Below, piece by piece: positions 40,306 to 47,949 of a stretch of 64,000 nucleotides of DNA (its first letter is position 1; each line of letters starts with the position of its first letter). The stretch spans positions 620,001-684,000 of the forward strand of contig NZ_MOBK01000001.1 of NCBI RefSeq assembly GCF_003732265.1, written 5' to 3'. The translations under genes and the position numbers were made by a program. The notes beneath the pieces were generated by a model. It saw nothing but the letters and a program-made list of their open reading frames with translations. It was not told the origin of the DNA and searched no databases. Origin of the DNA: Pseudomonas brassicacearum. GTDB taxonomy: Bacteria; Pseudomonadota; Gammaproteobacteria; Pseudomonadales; Pseudomonadaceae.

Positions 40306-40695
40306 TCACTGCGGCTGAAAGGTTTGCAGGTAAGCCAGCAGGTTTTCGATCTTTTCCGGATCGCTGAGCCCCCAGAAAATCATGCGAGTACCGGGGACCA
40401 CTTGTTTCGGCGCTTCGAGGTAAGCGGTCAGTGTTTCGCGGGTCCAGACGATACCGGCGGATTTCATCGCGTCGGAATACTGGTAATCCGTGGTGCTACC
40501 GGAACGCCGGCCAAAGATGCCATTGAGCTGCGGACCGAATGAACCCCGCGCCGATTCCCCGACCTGATGGCAGCCCCCGCAAATTCGCTTGAACAATGTC
40601 GCACCCGCTTCAGCATCGCCGGCCGCGTGTGCCTGAAGGCTGAATACACCTGCCGTGAGCAGCAAGGTAAACGTGAGTGCAGCGGCTTTCTTCAT
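40306..40695 (-). CDS. Soluble class I c-type cytochrome
   Basis: 129 residues. Signal peptide (KKAAALTFTLLLTAGVFSLQAHA), haem-binding CGGCH near residue 43, sixth ligand Met in PGTRMIFWGL, and helix PEKIENLLAYLQTF. This is the cytochrome c2/c550 type fold, a periplasmic single-haem electron carrier. ATG 40695 has GGGA 8 bp upstream and is preferred to ATG 40701; the much longer open frame is an extension through non-coding DNA. It restores ordinary chromosomal composition after the FRG remnant. Confidence 0.9.
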   Translation of the reverse strand: MKKAAALTFTLLLTAGVFSLQAHAAGDAEAGATLFKRICGGCHQVGESARGSFGPQLNGIFGRRSGSTTDYQYSDAMKSAGIVWTRETLTAYLEAPKQVVPGTRMIFWGLSDPEKIENLLAYLQTFQPQ

Positions 40696-40860
40696 GTTCA
40701 TTTCCCAATCGTGTTTCGTTGGGCGCGAAAGTCTACGCAAAGAATGGCTGTCTTCATAACCCACGGCGTCATTAAGGCTTACTCGCTGACAGCTTCCAGC
40801 GCAGTCTTTATCCTGTGCCGGGCGCATTGACGCTTGACGAATATTTGACTGGAGACACCT

Positions 40861-41157
40861 GTGCCCCCTCTCACCGCCCGCGAGGTTTATCAGACATTGC
40901 GCGATGCCGCCCTGGGCATCCACCCATTGCTGCGCCTCGATGAATCCTCCGCGCCCGGCCAGGTACAGGTTGACATCGAAGGCTGGCGCCTGACTCTCGA
41001 CATCGACGGCGTCCATTTGCGCCGGTGCCAGCGTTGCCACAGCCCCGATGGCCGCGAGGGTGATCTCGACAGTTGGCAACGTTTCGGCACCGACCCGGTC
41101 AGTTTTCTCAGCGCATGGGAACTGGCTCAGATCGAGCGGTTACTGGCCGCAAGCTAG
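40861..41157 (+). CDS. Small DUF7693-like protein
   Basis: 98 residues starting at GTG 40861 with GGAG 7 bp upstream. Contains LTAREVYQTLRDAALG, a strand pair GQVQVDIEGWRLTLDIDG and a CQRCHSPDG knuckle (two cysteines), then FGTDPVSFLSAWELAQIERLL. It resembles a pseudomonad family I know as DUF7693; function unknown. The CxxC is not followed by the haem spacing needed for a cytochrome (CQRCH is present, so weak haem binding cannot be excluded, but there is no signal peptide). Confidence 0.7.
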   Translation: MPPLTAREVYQTLRDAALGIHPLLRLDESSAPGQVQVDIEGWRLTLDIDGVHLRRCQRCHSPDGREGDLDSWQRFGTDPVSFLSAWELAQIERLLAAS

Positions 41158-41163
41158 GCAACC

Positions 41164-41585
41164 TCAACCCATAGCCTTCTCAAACCGCTTCAACGAAAAC
41201 GCTGATAAATCCAGCTCGCTGCGGCCCCGTATGCACCACTGCGCAAACGCTTCGCCCAATGCCACGGAGTGCTTGAAGCCATGCCCAGAGCAGGCAGAAA
41301 CCACCAGCGTGTTTTTCAGTGTCGGATGTTCATCGATGATGAAATGGCTGTCCGGGGTGACGGTATAGGTGCACACGGTGACACCGGTGCAAACCGGGCG
41401 CCCTCCTCCAACTCAAACCAGAACAGCTTCTGGCGACACACCCTCAGCAAGCGGTCGAACGGCTCGCCGAGCAAACCTGCCGACCACATGCCCGCGCTGA
41501 TCACCACTTTGTCGGCGAGGATCGTCCGCTGGTCGGTGATGACGGTAAAAGCCCGGCTAAACCGTGATGCTGTTCACGCACCGTA
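41164..41585 (-). pseudogene. solA: Remnant of an N-methyl amino acid oxidase (SolA/MSOX-like)
   Basis: Two pieces of one FAD-dependent amine oxidase in different frames. From about 41570 down: TVITDQRTILADKVVISAGMWS…, the MSOX-type segment before the active site. From about 41400 to the stop at 41164: CTYTVTPDSHFIIDEHP, VVSACSGHGFKHSVALGEAFAQW, the family's C-terminal signature. A frameshift near 41400 joins them. The N-terminal ~200 residues including the FAD-binding GxGxxG are missing, and a REP lies exactly at the truncation. Not expected to be active. Confidence 0.82.
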
Positions 41586-41586
41586 T

Positions 41587-41619
41587 CTGTGGCGAGGGAG
41601 CTTGCTCCCTCGCCACAAG
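41587..41619. repeat. REP palindrome at the solA breakpoint
   Basis: TGTGGCGAGGGAGC / GCTCCCTCGCCACA with only a short TT centre. Located where the solA-like homology stops on its N-terminal side. Confidence 0.85.
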
Positions 41620-41717
41620 TTTGCGTTTGTCTCAAGATTTTCTTGAGTGAACAGTATTACGGCTAAACCGGGCTTTTTCACGTCAACGCATCCCCGCCAA
41701 CCGGCAGGGCTCTGCGC

Positions 41718-42053
41718 TTACTGAACGTTTTTCAGCTTGACCACATCACCGGAGATCTTGGTGGTGTAACCAGTCAGGACCCACGCCCAGAACCAGTTTT
41801 CCTGCACTTGGGTGTTGATCATCGCGTCGCCGCCCCTGGCTTTGATCGCCGCGTCTTGCGCGCGAACAAAACGGCTGTTCTGCCGGATCGGGATCACACC
41901 GAACAGCAACAGGCCGGTAGCGGTTGCTTCGCTGTGGCCGATGACGGTGTATTGGCTGGCGTCATAGTGCTGGGTATTCATCGGGGCACCGGTGCAACCC
42001 GCCAAAACCAGACCGAACAGAGCAACCGCGACAACTTTACTGAGGTACTTCAC
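41718..42053 (-). CDS. Small lipoprotein
   Basis: 111 residues starting at GTG 42053 with GGAG 7 bp upstream. Type II signal peptide with lipobox LAGC, then a ~90-residue domain: QYTVIGHSEATATGLLLFGVIPIRQ, a helix RAQDAAIKARGGDAMINTQVQE and an aromatic strand NWFWAWVLTGYTTKISGDVVKL. This plan (YxVxG…ATG…LFG) looks like a known outer-membrane lipoprotein group but I cannot name it. The longer open frame upstream is discarded because it lacks a signal peptide at its start. Confidence 0.78.
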   Translation of the reverse strand: MKYLSKVVAVALFGLVLAGCTGAPMNTQHYDASQYTVIGHSEATATGLLLFGVIPIRQNSRFVRAQDAAIKARGGDAMINTQVQENWFWAWVLTGYTTKISGDVVKLKNVQ

Positions 42054-42313
42054 TGAAAAACTCCATGAGAATGTGCCCGGGATCCGTCTCTCGGGCGGCG
42101 CACACTCTAGCGGAGGTGATGGCCAATTGGTACTACCTACAAAAAGGATAGTTGCCGCTCGCCCACCGCTCGAGTGACCCTGACTGACGGCACCTCCATC
42201 CGGCACGCGCGGCGGACAGCGTTTCCTCTGCCACCGGCTTAATGCCAAAATGCAACGCTCAGGTCACCCGTCCAGCCCCTGCCCCGCGTCATGCAGTGCA
42301 ACGAGAATCGAAT

Positions 42314-42388
42314 ATGAACACCCGTTTTCAGATAAGTGATGCCCCTGAATCCCACGTCTCCCATCAGCCGTCGGCGGTCACAGCATGA
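42314..42388 (+). CDS. Possible 24-codon upstream ORF overlapping the amidase start
   Basis: ATG 42314 opens a 24-residue frame (MNTRFQISDAPESHVSHQPS…) whose TGA overlaps the amidase ATG as ATGA. The amidase lacks its own clear ribosome binding site, so coupling through this short frame is plausible. The ribosome binding site for the short frame (ACGAGA) is itself weak. The rest of the 331-bp gap 42054-42384 holds the promoter of the divergent lipoprotein gene and nothing else I can identify. Confidence 0.3.
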   Translation: MNTRFQISDAPESHVSHQPSAVTA

Positions 42389-44097
42389 TTGAAGTTACTG
42401 AGGTTTCCATTGCGCAACTGCGTGCTGCGCTTGAATCCGGCCAGACCACGGCGGTCGAGTTGGTGCAGGCTTATCTCGCCAGGATCGAGGCCTACGACGG
42501 CGCCGACACACCCACCGCTCTCAACGCGGTGGTGGTGCGCAACCCCGACGCGCTCAAGGAAGCGCAAGCGTCCGATGCCCGCCGGGCCAAAGGCGAGACG
42601 CTGGGCCCACTCGATGGCATCCCCTACACGGCCAAGGACAGTTATCTGGTGAAGGGGCTGACCGCCGCGTCCGGAAGTCCGGCGTTCGCCAACCTGATTG
42701 CTTATCGTGATGCGTTCACCATCGAACGCCTGCGCGGTGCCGGCGCCATCTGCCTGGGCAAGACCAACATGCCGCCCATGGCCAACGGCGGCATGCAGCG
42801 CGGGGTTTATGGCCGTGCCGAGAGCCCGTATAACGCGGACTACCTCACCGCGCCTTTCGCTTCGGGTTCGTCGAACGGGGCCGGCACCGCAACTGCGGCC
42901 AGTTTCGCCGCGTTCGGCCTTGCAGAAGAAACCTGGTCGAGCGGACGCGGCCCGGCGTCGAACAATGGGTTGTGCGCCTATACGCCCTCGCGCGGGGTGA
43001 TTTCGGTGCGCGGTAACTGGCCGCTGACGCCGACCATGGACGTGGTCGTGCCGTTTGCCCGGACCATGGCGGACCTGCTTGAAGTGCTCGACGTGGTCGT
43101 GGCCGAAGACCCGGACACCCGCGGCGATCTGTGGCGGATGCAACCCTGGGTGCCGATTCCGAGTGTCACTTCGGTGCGCCCTGCCTCCTACCATGAACTG
43201 GCCGCGCAACCCGAGGCACTCGCCGGCAAGCGTTTCGGCGTGCCACGCATGTACATCAACAAAGATCTCGAAGCGGGCACCAGCGAGGCGCCAGGTATCG
43301 GCGGGCCGACCGGGCAGCGCATCAACACCCGCGACTCGGTGATCGGACTTTGGGAAGCAGCGCGCAAGACCCTCGAAGCCGCCGGCGCCGAAGTCGTCGA
43401 AGTCGATTTCCCGCTGGTCTCCAACTGCGAAGGCGACCGTCCGGGTGCGCCGACGGTGTTCAATCGCGGCATCGTCTCCAAGGAGTTCCTGCACCATGAG
43501 TTGTGGGACCTGACGGCTTGGGCGTTCGATGATTTCCTTCAGGCCAATGGCGATCCAAAATTGAACCGCTTGGTCGACGTCGACGGACCGCTGATTTTCC
43601 CCCACGATCCGGGCACGCTGCCCAACCGCGAGGGCGACCTGGTGGCCGGCATGGACGAGTATGTGCGGATGGCCGAACGCGGGATTACGCCGTGGAACGA
43701 GATCACCACGGTGCCTGATGGCTTGCGCGGGCTGGAACACACGCGGCGTATCGATCTTGAGGAATGGATGGATCGTTTGGGGCTGGACGCGGTGCTGTTC
43801 CCGACGGTTGCTGACGTTGGCCCGGCGAATGCCGATGTCGATCCTGCGTCTGCGGACATTGCGTGGAGCAACGGCATTTGGGTCGCCAACGGCAACCTCG
43901 CCATCCGTCACCTCGGCGTTCCGACGGTCACTGTGCCGATGGGCGTGATGCCGGACATCGGCATGCCCGTCGGGCTGACCTTTGCCGGTCGCGCCTATGA
44001 CGACTCGTCGCTGCTGCGCCTGGCGTCGGCGTTTGAAGCCACCGGGAGCAAACGCTTGATCCCGCCGCGCACCCCGCCGCTGCCAACCCAGCCGTAA
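42385..44097 (+). CDS. Amidase-signature family protein
   Basis: 570 residues. Amidase signature: catalytic Lys84 (YTAKDS), the serine loop FASGSSNGAGTATAA (159-172; usual GGSSGG region) and EETWSSGRGPASNNG (182-196), which stands where most members read D-x-G-G-S-I-R-x-P. The nucleophile would be one of the serines 185-186. The substitutions suggest an unusual substrate or altered activity. Members hydrolyse amides, ureas or acyl-amino compounds by Ser-cisSer-Lys. It faces RidA and the transport locus and may feed it. Start is at the ATG overlapping the short upstream frame. Confidence 0.85.
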   Translation: MIEVTEVSIAQLRAALESGQTTAVELVQAYLARIEAYDGADTPTALNAVVVRNPDALKEAQASDARRAKGETLGPLDGIPYTAKDSYLVKGLTAASGSPAFANLIAYRDAFTIERLRGAGAICLGKTNMPPMANGGMQRGVYGRAESPYNADYLTAPFASGSSNGAGTATAASFAAFGLAEETWSSGRGPASNNGLCAYTPSRGVISVRGNWPLTPTMDVVVPFARTMADLLEVLDVVVAEDPDTRGDLWRMQPWVPIPSVTSVRPASYHELAAQPEALAGKRFGVPRMYINKDLEAGTSEAPGIGGPTGQRINTRDSVIGLWEAARKTLEAAGAEVVEVDFPLVSNCEGDRPGAPTVFNRGIVSKEFLHHELWDLTAWAFDDFLQANGDPKLNRLVDVDGPLIFPHDPGTLPNREGDLVAGMDEYVRMAERGITPWNEITTVPDGLRGLEHTRRIDLEEWMDRLGLDAVLFPTVADVGPANADVDPASADIAWSNGIWVANGNLAIRHLGVPTVTVPMGVMPDIGMPVGLTFAGRAYDDSSLLRLASAFEATGSKRLIPPRTPPLPTQP

Positions 44098-44100
44098 ACA

Positions 44101-44141
44101 TTGAGCGGGATTGGTTCGCTACAGGCTCCCATCCCGCTCAA
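44101..44141. terminator. Hairpin between amidase and RidA genes
   Basis: TTGAGCGGGAT and ATCCCGCTCAA are an exact 11-bp inverted repeat around a 19-base loop, between two convergent stop codons. No strong T run, so termination efficiency is uncertain, but position fits a shared terminator. Confidence 0.6.
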
Positions 44142-44145
44142 CGAT

Positions 44146-44526
44146 TCAGCCCTTCGCCGCCATCGCGGTCACTTCCACACGCATACCTTCGACCGCCAAA
44201 GCGGCCACGCCCACAGCGGCGCGAACCGGCCATGGTTTGGCAAAGAAACGCGTGTAGACCTCGTTGAACGCGGCGCGGTCGGCCATGTCGGTGAGGTAGA
44301 TGGTCAGGTGCAACACCCGATCCATCGAACTGCCGGCACCTTCCAGTGCTGACTTGAGCGCTTGCAGCGTGCATTCGCTTTGCTCGACGATGCCACCCAG
44401 TTCCAGGCTGCCGTCGGCGCGGGTAGGGATTTGAGTGGAGACCAGCAACCCACCAAAACCGGCAACGTCGGAGGAGATGGAATCCTGGTCCGGATCAGGG
44501 ATGAACGTGATGTCTTGGTTAGCCAT
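44146..44526 (-). CDS. RidA-family (YjgF/YER057c/UK114) protein
   Basis: 126 residues, one RidA barrel. The conserved Arg of the imine-hydrolysing branch is present (PVRAAVGVAALA), with the following VEVTAMA strand carrying Glu. Such enzymes hydrolyse reactive enamine/imine intermediates made by PLP or flavin enzymes. A partner for the nearby aminotransferase fusion is possible. A small gap (67 bp) separates it from the carbonic anhydrase gene upstream on the same strand. Confidence 0.87.
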   Translation of the reverse strand: MANQDITFIPDPDQDSISSDVAGFGGLLVSTQIPTRADGSLELGGIVEQSECTLQALKSALEGAGSSMDRVLHLTIYLTDMADRAAFNEVYTRFFAKPWPVRAAVGVAALAVEGMRVEVTAMAAKG

Positions 44527-44593
44527 GGGGATCTCGCGCTTGAGGTGAAAAGGAGCTGTTGCGTATCAGGCGCGCAGTTTACATCCATCTCCC

Positions 44594-45133
44594 TTACTCG
44601 GGGCGCAGCAACCCGGAAGGAACCACCGTTTCGATCAGCCCGGTCGTCACGTCGTACACCAGACCTGTCACCGTGAAACCACCCGGCAGGTTCGGATGGG
44701 CCTTCAATGCCGCCACGTCAACCGCCACCGCTTTATAAGGGTCGTCGATTTCAAGCGCTGCCAATTCGTCTGTCGCGACGCCCATGTGTTTGGCCAGCAA
44801 TTCAGGTGCATGGTGGTAGCAACCGCGAATGCCGCAATCGGTATGGTGCAGAACGATCAGGTTCCAGCCCTGCCCCACCGCAGCGCCGCCAACACGCGAA
44901 ACGGTGCCAAGAATGGCCATCGTCTCAAACAGCGCCGGGTTCACGCGGCCACCGACATTACGGATCACCGCGGCTTCACCGGGCTCAAGCTGGAGCACAT
45001 CCATCGGGTCGACGCGGGGGTCGACGCAACCGAGGATCAGCGTTTGCTGCGAAGGAATGATCTTCAAATCGGTAGCGAAACCGTTCGCGGCGAACGCCAC
45101 ATTGCGTTGGGTCAGGGTCTGTAGAAAGTCCAT
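44594..45133 (-). CDS. Beta-class carbonic anhydrase
   Basis: 179 residues. Zinc ligands Cys36, His97 and Cys100 (ILGCVDPRVDP, HHTDCGI) with the Asp38-Arg40 dyad. Interconverts CO2 and bicarbonate. It is a short member of the family. ATG 45133 has GGAG 6 bp upstream; in-frame ATGs 6-15 bp earlier are less well placed. It diverges from a LysR gene that may regulate it. Confidence 0.88.
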   Translation of the reverse strand: MDFLQTLTQRNVAFAANGFATDLKIIPSQQTLILGCVDPRVDPMDVLQLEPGEAAVIRNVGGRVNPALFETMAILGTVSRVGGAAVGQGWNLIVLHHTDCGIRGCYHHAPELLAKHMGVATDELAALEIDDPYKAVAVDVAALKAHPNLPGGFTVTGLVYDVTTGLIETVVPSGLLRPE

Positions 45134-45290
45134 GGTCATCTCCATCAATCAAGTGTGGAATCAGCTGCGCTGCGACAGCAGGTGTCTCACTATCCCGCCC
45201 GGCCAGATCCTCCGGTAGCCGTCGAATCAAGCTAAGATTTATCTCGGATCAGCATTAATGCCTTTGTTCGCCCACAACAGGAACGCGGCC

Positions 45291-46184
45291 ATGCCCTTGA
45301 AAGACATCCTCACCCTGAGGCTGTACACCCGCGTCGCACGGCTCGGCAGCTTCTCGGCGGCCGCGCGTGAAAGCGGGCTGGCGCAGTCGCAGGTGTCGCG
45401 GATGATTGCCGAGCTGGAGGCCAGCCTGGGGGCGCGGCTACTGTCGCGTACCACCAGGGCGGTGGTGCCGACCGAGGCCGGACTGGAATTTCTGGCGCGC
45501 ATGGAGCCGATCCTCGCCGCCGTCGACGATGCCGAGAACAGCGTGCGCGAGACCGGCGAGTTACGCGGGTTGCTGCGCATCGGGATGCCGTCGACGATGG
45601 GCATTCGCGTGGTCATTCCCAGGCTGGCGGCCTTTACCGAGCGTCATCCGCAGTTGCACCTGGAGTTGATGCTCGAAGACCAATGGCAGGACATGGTCAA
45701 GGAAGCCGTCGACGTCGGCATTCGTGTGGGTCACCTGCCGGACCTGGCCGGCACAGCGCGGCAGATTGGCACCATGCACCGGGTGATTGTCGCGTCCCCG
45801 GCCTACCTCGCGCGCCACGGTACGCCCACCCTGCCGAGCGACCTTGCCCACCACCGGATCGTCGGTGGTCCGGCCGGCGCGCAGGTCTCGTCCTGGCAAT
45901 TCGAGCGCGACGGCAATGTCTCATCGATCAATCTCAATCCGCAGTTCTCGACCAATGACACCGCAGGTGCGTTGGCGGCCGCCGCCGGGGGCCTCGGCAT
46001 CGTCTCGACGACGTCCTGGGCCAGCGCCCTGGAACGGGCCAGCGGTGATCTGGTGCAACTGCTGCCGGAGTGGAAAATGGCAGACTTGCCCGTGCACGCC
46101 TACTTTCCGCTGGGACGCACGACTCGCATGGCGGCGCGTGCGTTCGCCGACTTCCTCGCCACCACGCTCGGCAGCGATGCCTAG
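45291..46184 (+). CDS. LysR-family transcriptional regulator
   Basis: 297 residues. N-terminal winged helix (LTLRLYTRVARLGSFSAAARESGLAQSQVSRMIAELEASLGARLLSRTTR in pieces, residues ~5-55), then a two-lobed effector domain. The CRP-like branch usually regulates oxidative or catabolic genes. Divergent from the carbonic anhydrase/RidA pair and ending 4 bp into the convergent deacylase gene. ATG 45291 has AGGAA 8 bp before it. Confidence 0.88.
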   Translation: MPLKDILTLRLYTRVARLGSFSAAARESGLAQSQVSRMIAELEASLGARLLSRTTRAVVPTEAGLEFLARMEPILAAVDDAENSVRETGELRGLLRIGMPSTMGIRVVIPRLAAFTERHPQLHLELMLEDQWQDMVKEAVDVGIRVGHLPDLAGTARQIGTMHRVIVASPAYLARHGTPTLPSDLAHHRIVGGPAGAQVSSWQFERDGNVSSINLNPQFSTNDTAGALAAAAGGLGIVSTTSWASALERASGDLVQLLPEWKMADLPVHAYFPLGRTTRMAARAFADFLATTLGSDA

Positions 46185-47197
46185 TTCGGGTCCAGCAACC
46201 CGCCGCTCCAGTTGCGCGAGACCCGGCTGCCGGTGAATTTCGCCACTACCATGCCCTGTGGCACCAGCCGATCGCGATAGCGGGTGACCATGCGCCCCGC
46301 TTGTTCGGCCACCAGCACCACCTCGGATGACGGATCGCCCGGTCGGCGCAGAATCCGCGCAAAGCGCTGCCCTTCTTCGACGAAATCGCCCAGCTGTTTT
46401 TCAAAGATCAGCACGCCGGGCTGAGGCGCCAGAATGGTTTCCATGTGGCCCATTTCCATGGCCTCGACGGGCCAGTCAGCGGGTACCTGCACCTCATCGA
46501 TGACCCCGCAGCCGCATAGCCAAACGTACAATCCTTCGGCGTCCTGCTCGGCAATCCGGTCGCTGACGTCGCCCTGCCCGCGCAACTCCAGCGTCGCCGC
46601 CATGCGCTGCTCGGTGACGCCGTCGCGCAGCCACGGCGCAATGATGGTCTCTTCGAAAGAGCCATCGCCGCCGTCATCCCAGATGATCGCCACATCCATC
46701 TTCATCGCGGCGGCCAGTTCACGGCCACGGGGCCAGAAACGGCGGTGAACGTAGAGGTAGGGCAATGCTTCGTCATCGGTGTGAAGGTCGAGCATCACGT
46801 CTGCCGGCGCCGCGAGTTGCACCAGTTTCTTTTGCCATTCCTGGACGTTGGTCGAGGGTTGGGCCATGGCGGCCGATTGGTCGAACCCACGGTTGAAGTT
46901 ATGCCCGGTAGCGTCGTGAAAGCGACCGAGAATGCGTCCCTGGCGAAACTGCCCGATGCCCAGTGGATTGGCTTGCGGCACTACCGTCACGCTGCCGTTG
47001 AGCCGACCCAGGGCCTGAGCGATCTCAAGCTTGTGCATCAGCAGATGCAACACCAGCATCCCGGCGATTTCATCGGCGTGCACCCCGGCCTGGAGGTGCA
47101 CGGTCGGCCCGCGGCCATTGCCGTCGAAGCGCCACGCGCTGACCTGCATCGGGTCACCGTTGTTGTTGCGAACACTGAACGAAACATCCTGCGCCAT
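46181..47197 (-). CDS. Succinylglutamate desuccinylase/aspartoacylase-family deacylase
   Basis: 338 residues. Zinc carboxypeptidase-like fold with His40 and Glu43 (GVHADE), a later His in MLDLHTDDE, and conserved Arg/Asn of GHNFNRGF. Members remove acyl groups from N-acyl amino acids (aspartoacylase, AstE, DoeB). The C-terminal ~90 residues (GHMETILAPQPGVLIFEKQLGDFVEEGQ) form a biotinyl-lipoyl-like barrel found in this subgroup. ATG 47197 with GGAGG 8 bp upstream. Divergent from the TetR gene; the operator between them suggests joint control. Confidence 0.87.
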   Translation of the reverse strand: MAQDVSFSVRNNNGDPMQVSAWRFDGNGRGPTVHLQAGVHADEIAGMLVLHLLMHKLEIAQALGRLNGSVTVVPQANPLGIGQFRQGRILGRFHDATGHNFNRGFDQSAAMAQPSTNVQEWQKKLVQLAAPADVMLDLHTDDEALPYLYVHRRFWPRGRELAAAMKMDVAIIWDDGGDGSFEETIIAPWLRDGVTEQRMAATLELRGQGDVSDRIAEQDAEGLYVWLCGCGVIDEVQVPADWPVEAMEMGHMETILAPQPGVLIFEKQLGDFVEEGQRFARILRRPGDPSSEVVLVAEQAGRMVTRYRDRLVPQGMVVAKFTGSRVSRNWSGGLLDPN

Positions 47198-47259
47198 CTG
47201 CTTGTCCTCCCGCGTCACGAACGTTAAAAACCGACACATTGCCCAGACCGAACTGGAGA

Positions 47260-47275
47260 TTGAACGCACGTTCAA
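47260..47275. promoter_or_regulatory. Palindromic operator candidate between deacylase and TetR genes
   Basis: TTGAACGCACGTTCAA: seven-base arms TTGAACG/CGTTCAA around CA, 39 bp before the TetR GTG and 63 bp before the deacylase ATG. Length and symmetry fit a TetR-family dimer site. Confidence 0.65.
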
Positions 47276-47313
47276 CTAAGCTCGCCACCAGGCAACACAC
47301 CCAAGGATTCCTT

Positions 47314-47949
47314 GTGACAATCCCCTCCACGAAAAACCGCCGCGCTGAGCCGGACGAGCGACGCGAAATGCTGGTGGCCGCGACCCTGCGCTGCCTGGTG
47401 CGCGACGGTCACGCCGGCATTTCCGTGCGCCGCATCGCCACCGAGGCCGGCGTGTCCGTGGGGTTGCTCAACCACCATTTCGGCAGCATTGATGCGTTGA
47501 TTGCCGACACCTACCAAAAGATCGCCAGCGAGCTGACCACTGCCCTGCTCCAGGAAATCCAGCAGGCCGGCACGCCCGCGCAGAAGATGGACGCGTTCCT
47601 CACCGGCTCGTTCTCGCCTCGGGTAATGGACCCGCAATTGCTTGGGGTCTGGGTGGTGTTCTGGAGCCTGATCCGGCACTCCGAACACGTCAGCCAGTCC
47701 CACGAAAAAAGCTACCGCGCCTACCTCGACCTGCTCCGCCAACTGCTCGATGACATGGCCGCCAGCGAAGGCTTCGTGATCCACGACACGCGCCTGGCCG
47801 CCATCGGTTTATCGGCGATGCTCGACGGACTCTGGATCGAGTGGTGCCTGAACCCCGAAACCTTCAGCCCCGCCAACGGCCTCCACATCTGTCGCTGCTG
47901 GATAAAGGGGCTGCGACACGGAGCATTCAGCACCGACGACGTCTTGTGA
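47314..47949 (+). CDS. TetR-family (BetI-like) transcriptional regulator
   Basis: 211 residues from GTG 47314, which has AAGGA 7 bp upstream. N-terminal TetR HTH (DERREMLVAATLRCLVRDGHAGISVRRIATEAGVSVGLLNHHFGSIDALI in pieces); the C-terminal ligand domain resembles BetI. BetI proteins respond to choline-type ligands, but this one need not. Divergent from the deacylase; its 3' 141 bp overlap the end of the convergent DMT exporter gene. Confidence 0.87.
   Translation: MTIPSTKNRRAEPDERREMLVAATLRCLVRDGHAGISVRRIATEAGVSVGLLNHHFGSIDALIADTYQKIASELTTALLQEIQQAGTPAQKMDAFLTGSFSPRVMDPQLLGVWVVFWSLIRHSEHVSQSHEKSYRAYLDLLRQLLDDMAASEGFVIHDTRLAAIGLSAMLDGLWIEWCLNPETFSPANGLHICRCWIKGLRHGAFSTDDVL

Noticed and set aside
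40696..41079. N-terminal extension of the cytochrome c frame
   Set aside because: The signal peptide starts at 40695; the extension is antisense to the DUF7693-like gene.
40861..41157. c-type cytochrome because of CQRCH
   Set aside because: No signal peptide and no distal haem ligand pattern; fits the small DUF7693-like family better.
41587..41619. Rho-independent terminator
   Set aside because: The arms match the dispersed REP class and there is no T run.
42364..43911. Minus-strand open frame of 515 codons opposite the amidase
   Set aside because: Composition (His/Arg/Gly-rich, no motif) is typical of an antisense shadow; the amidase signature lies on the plus strand.
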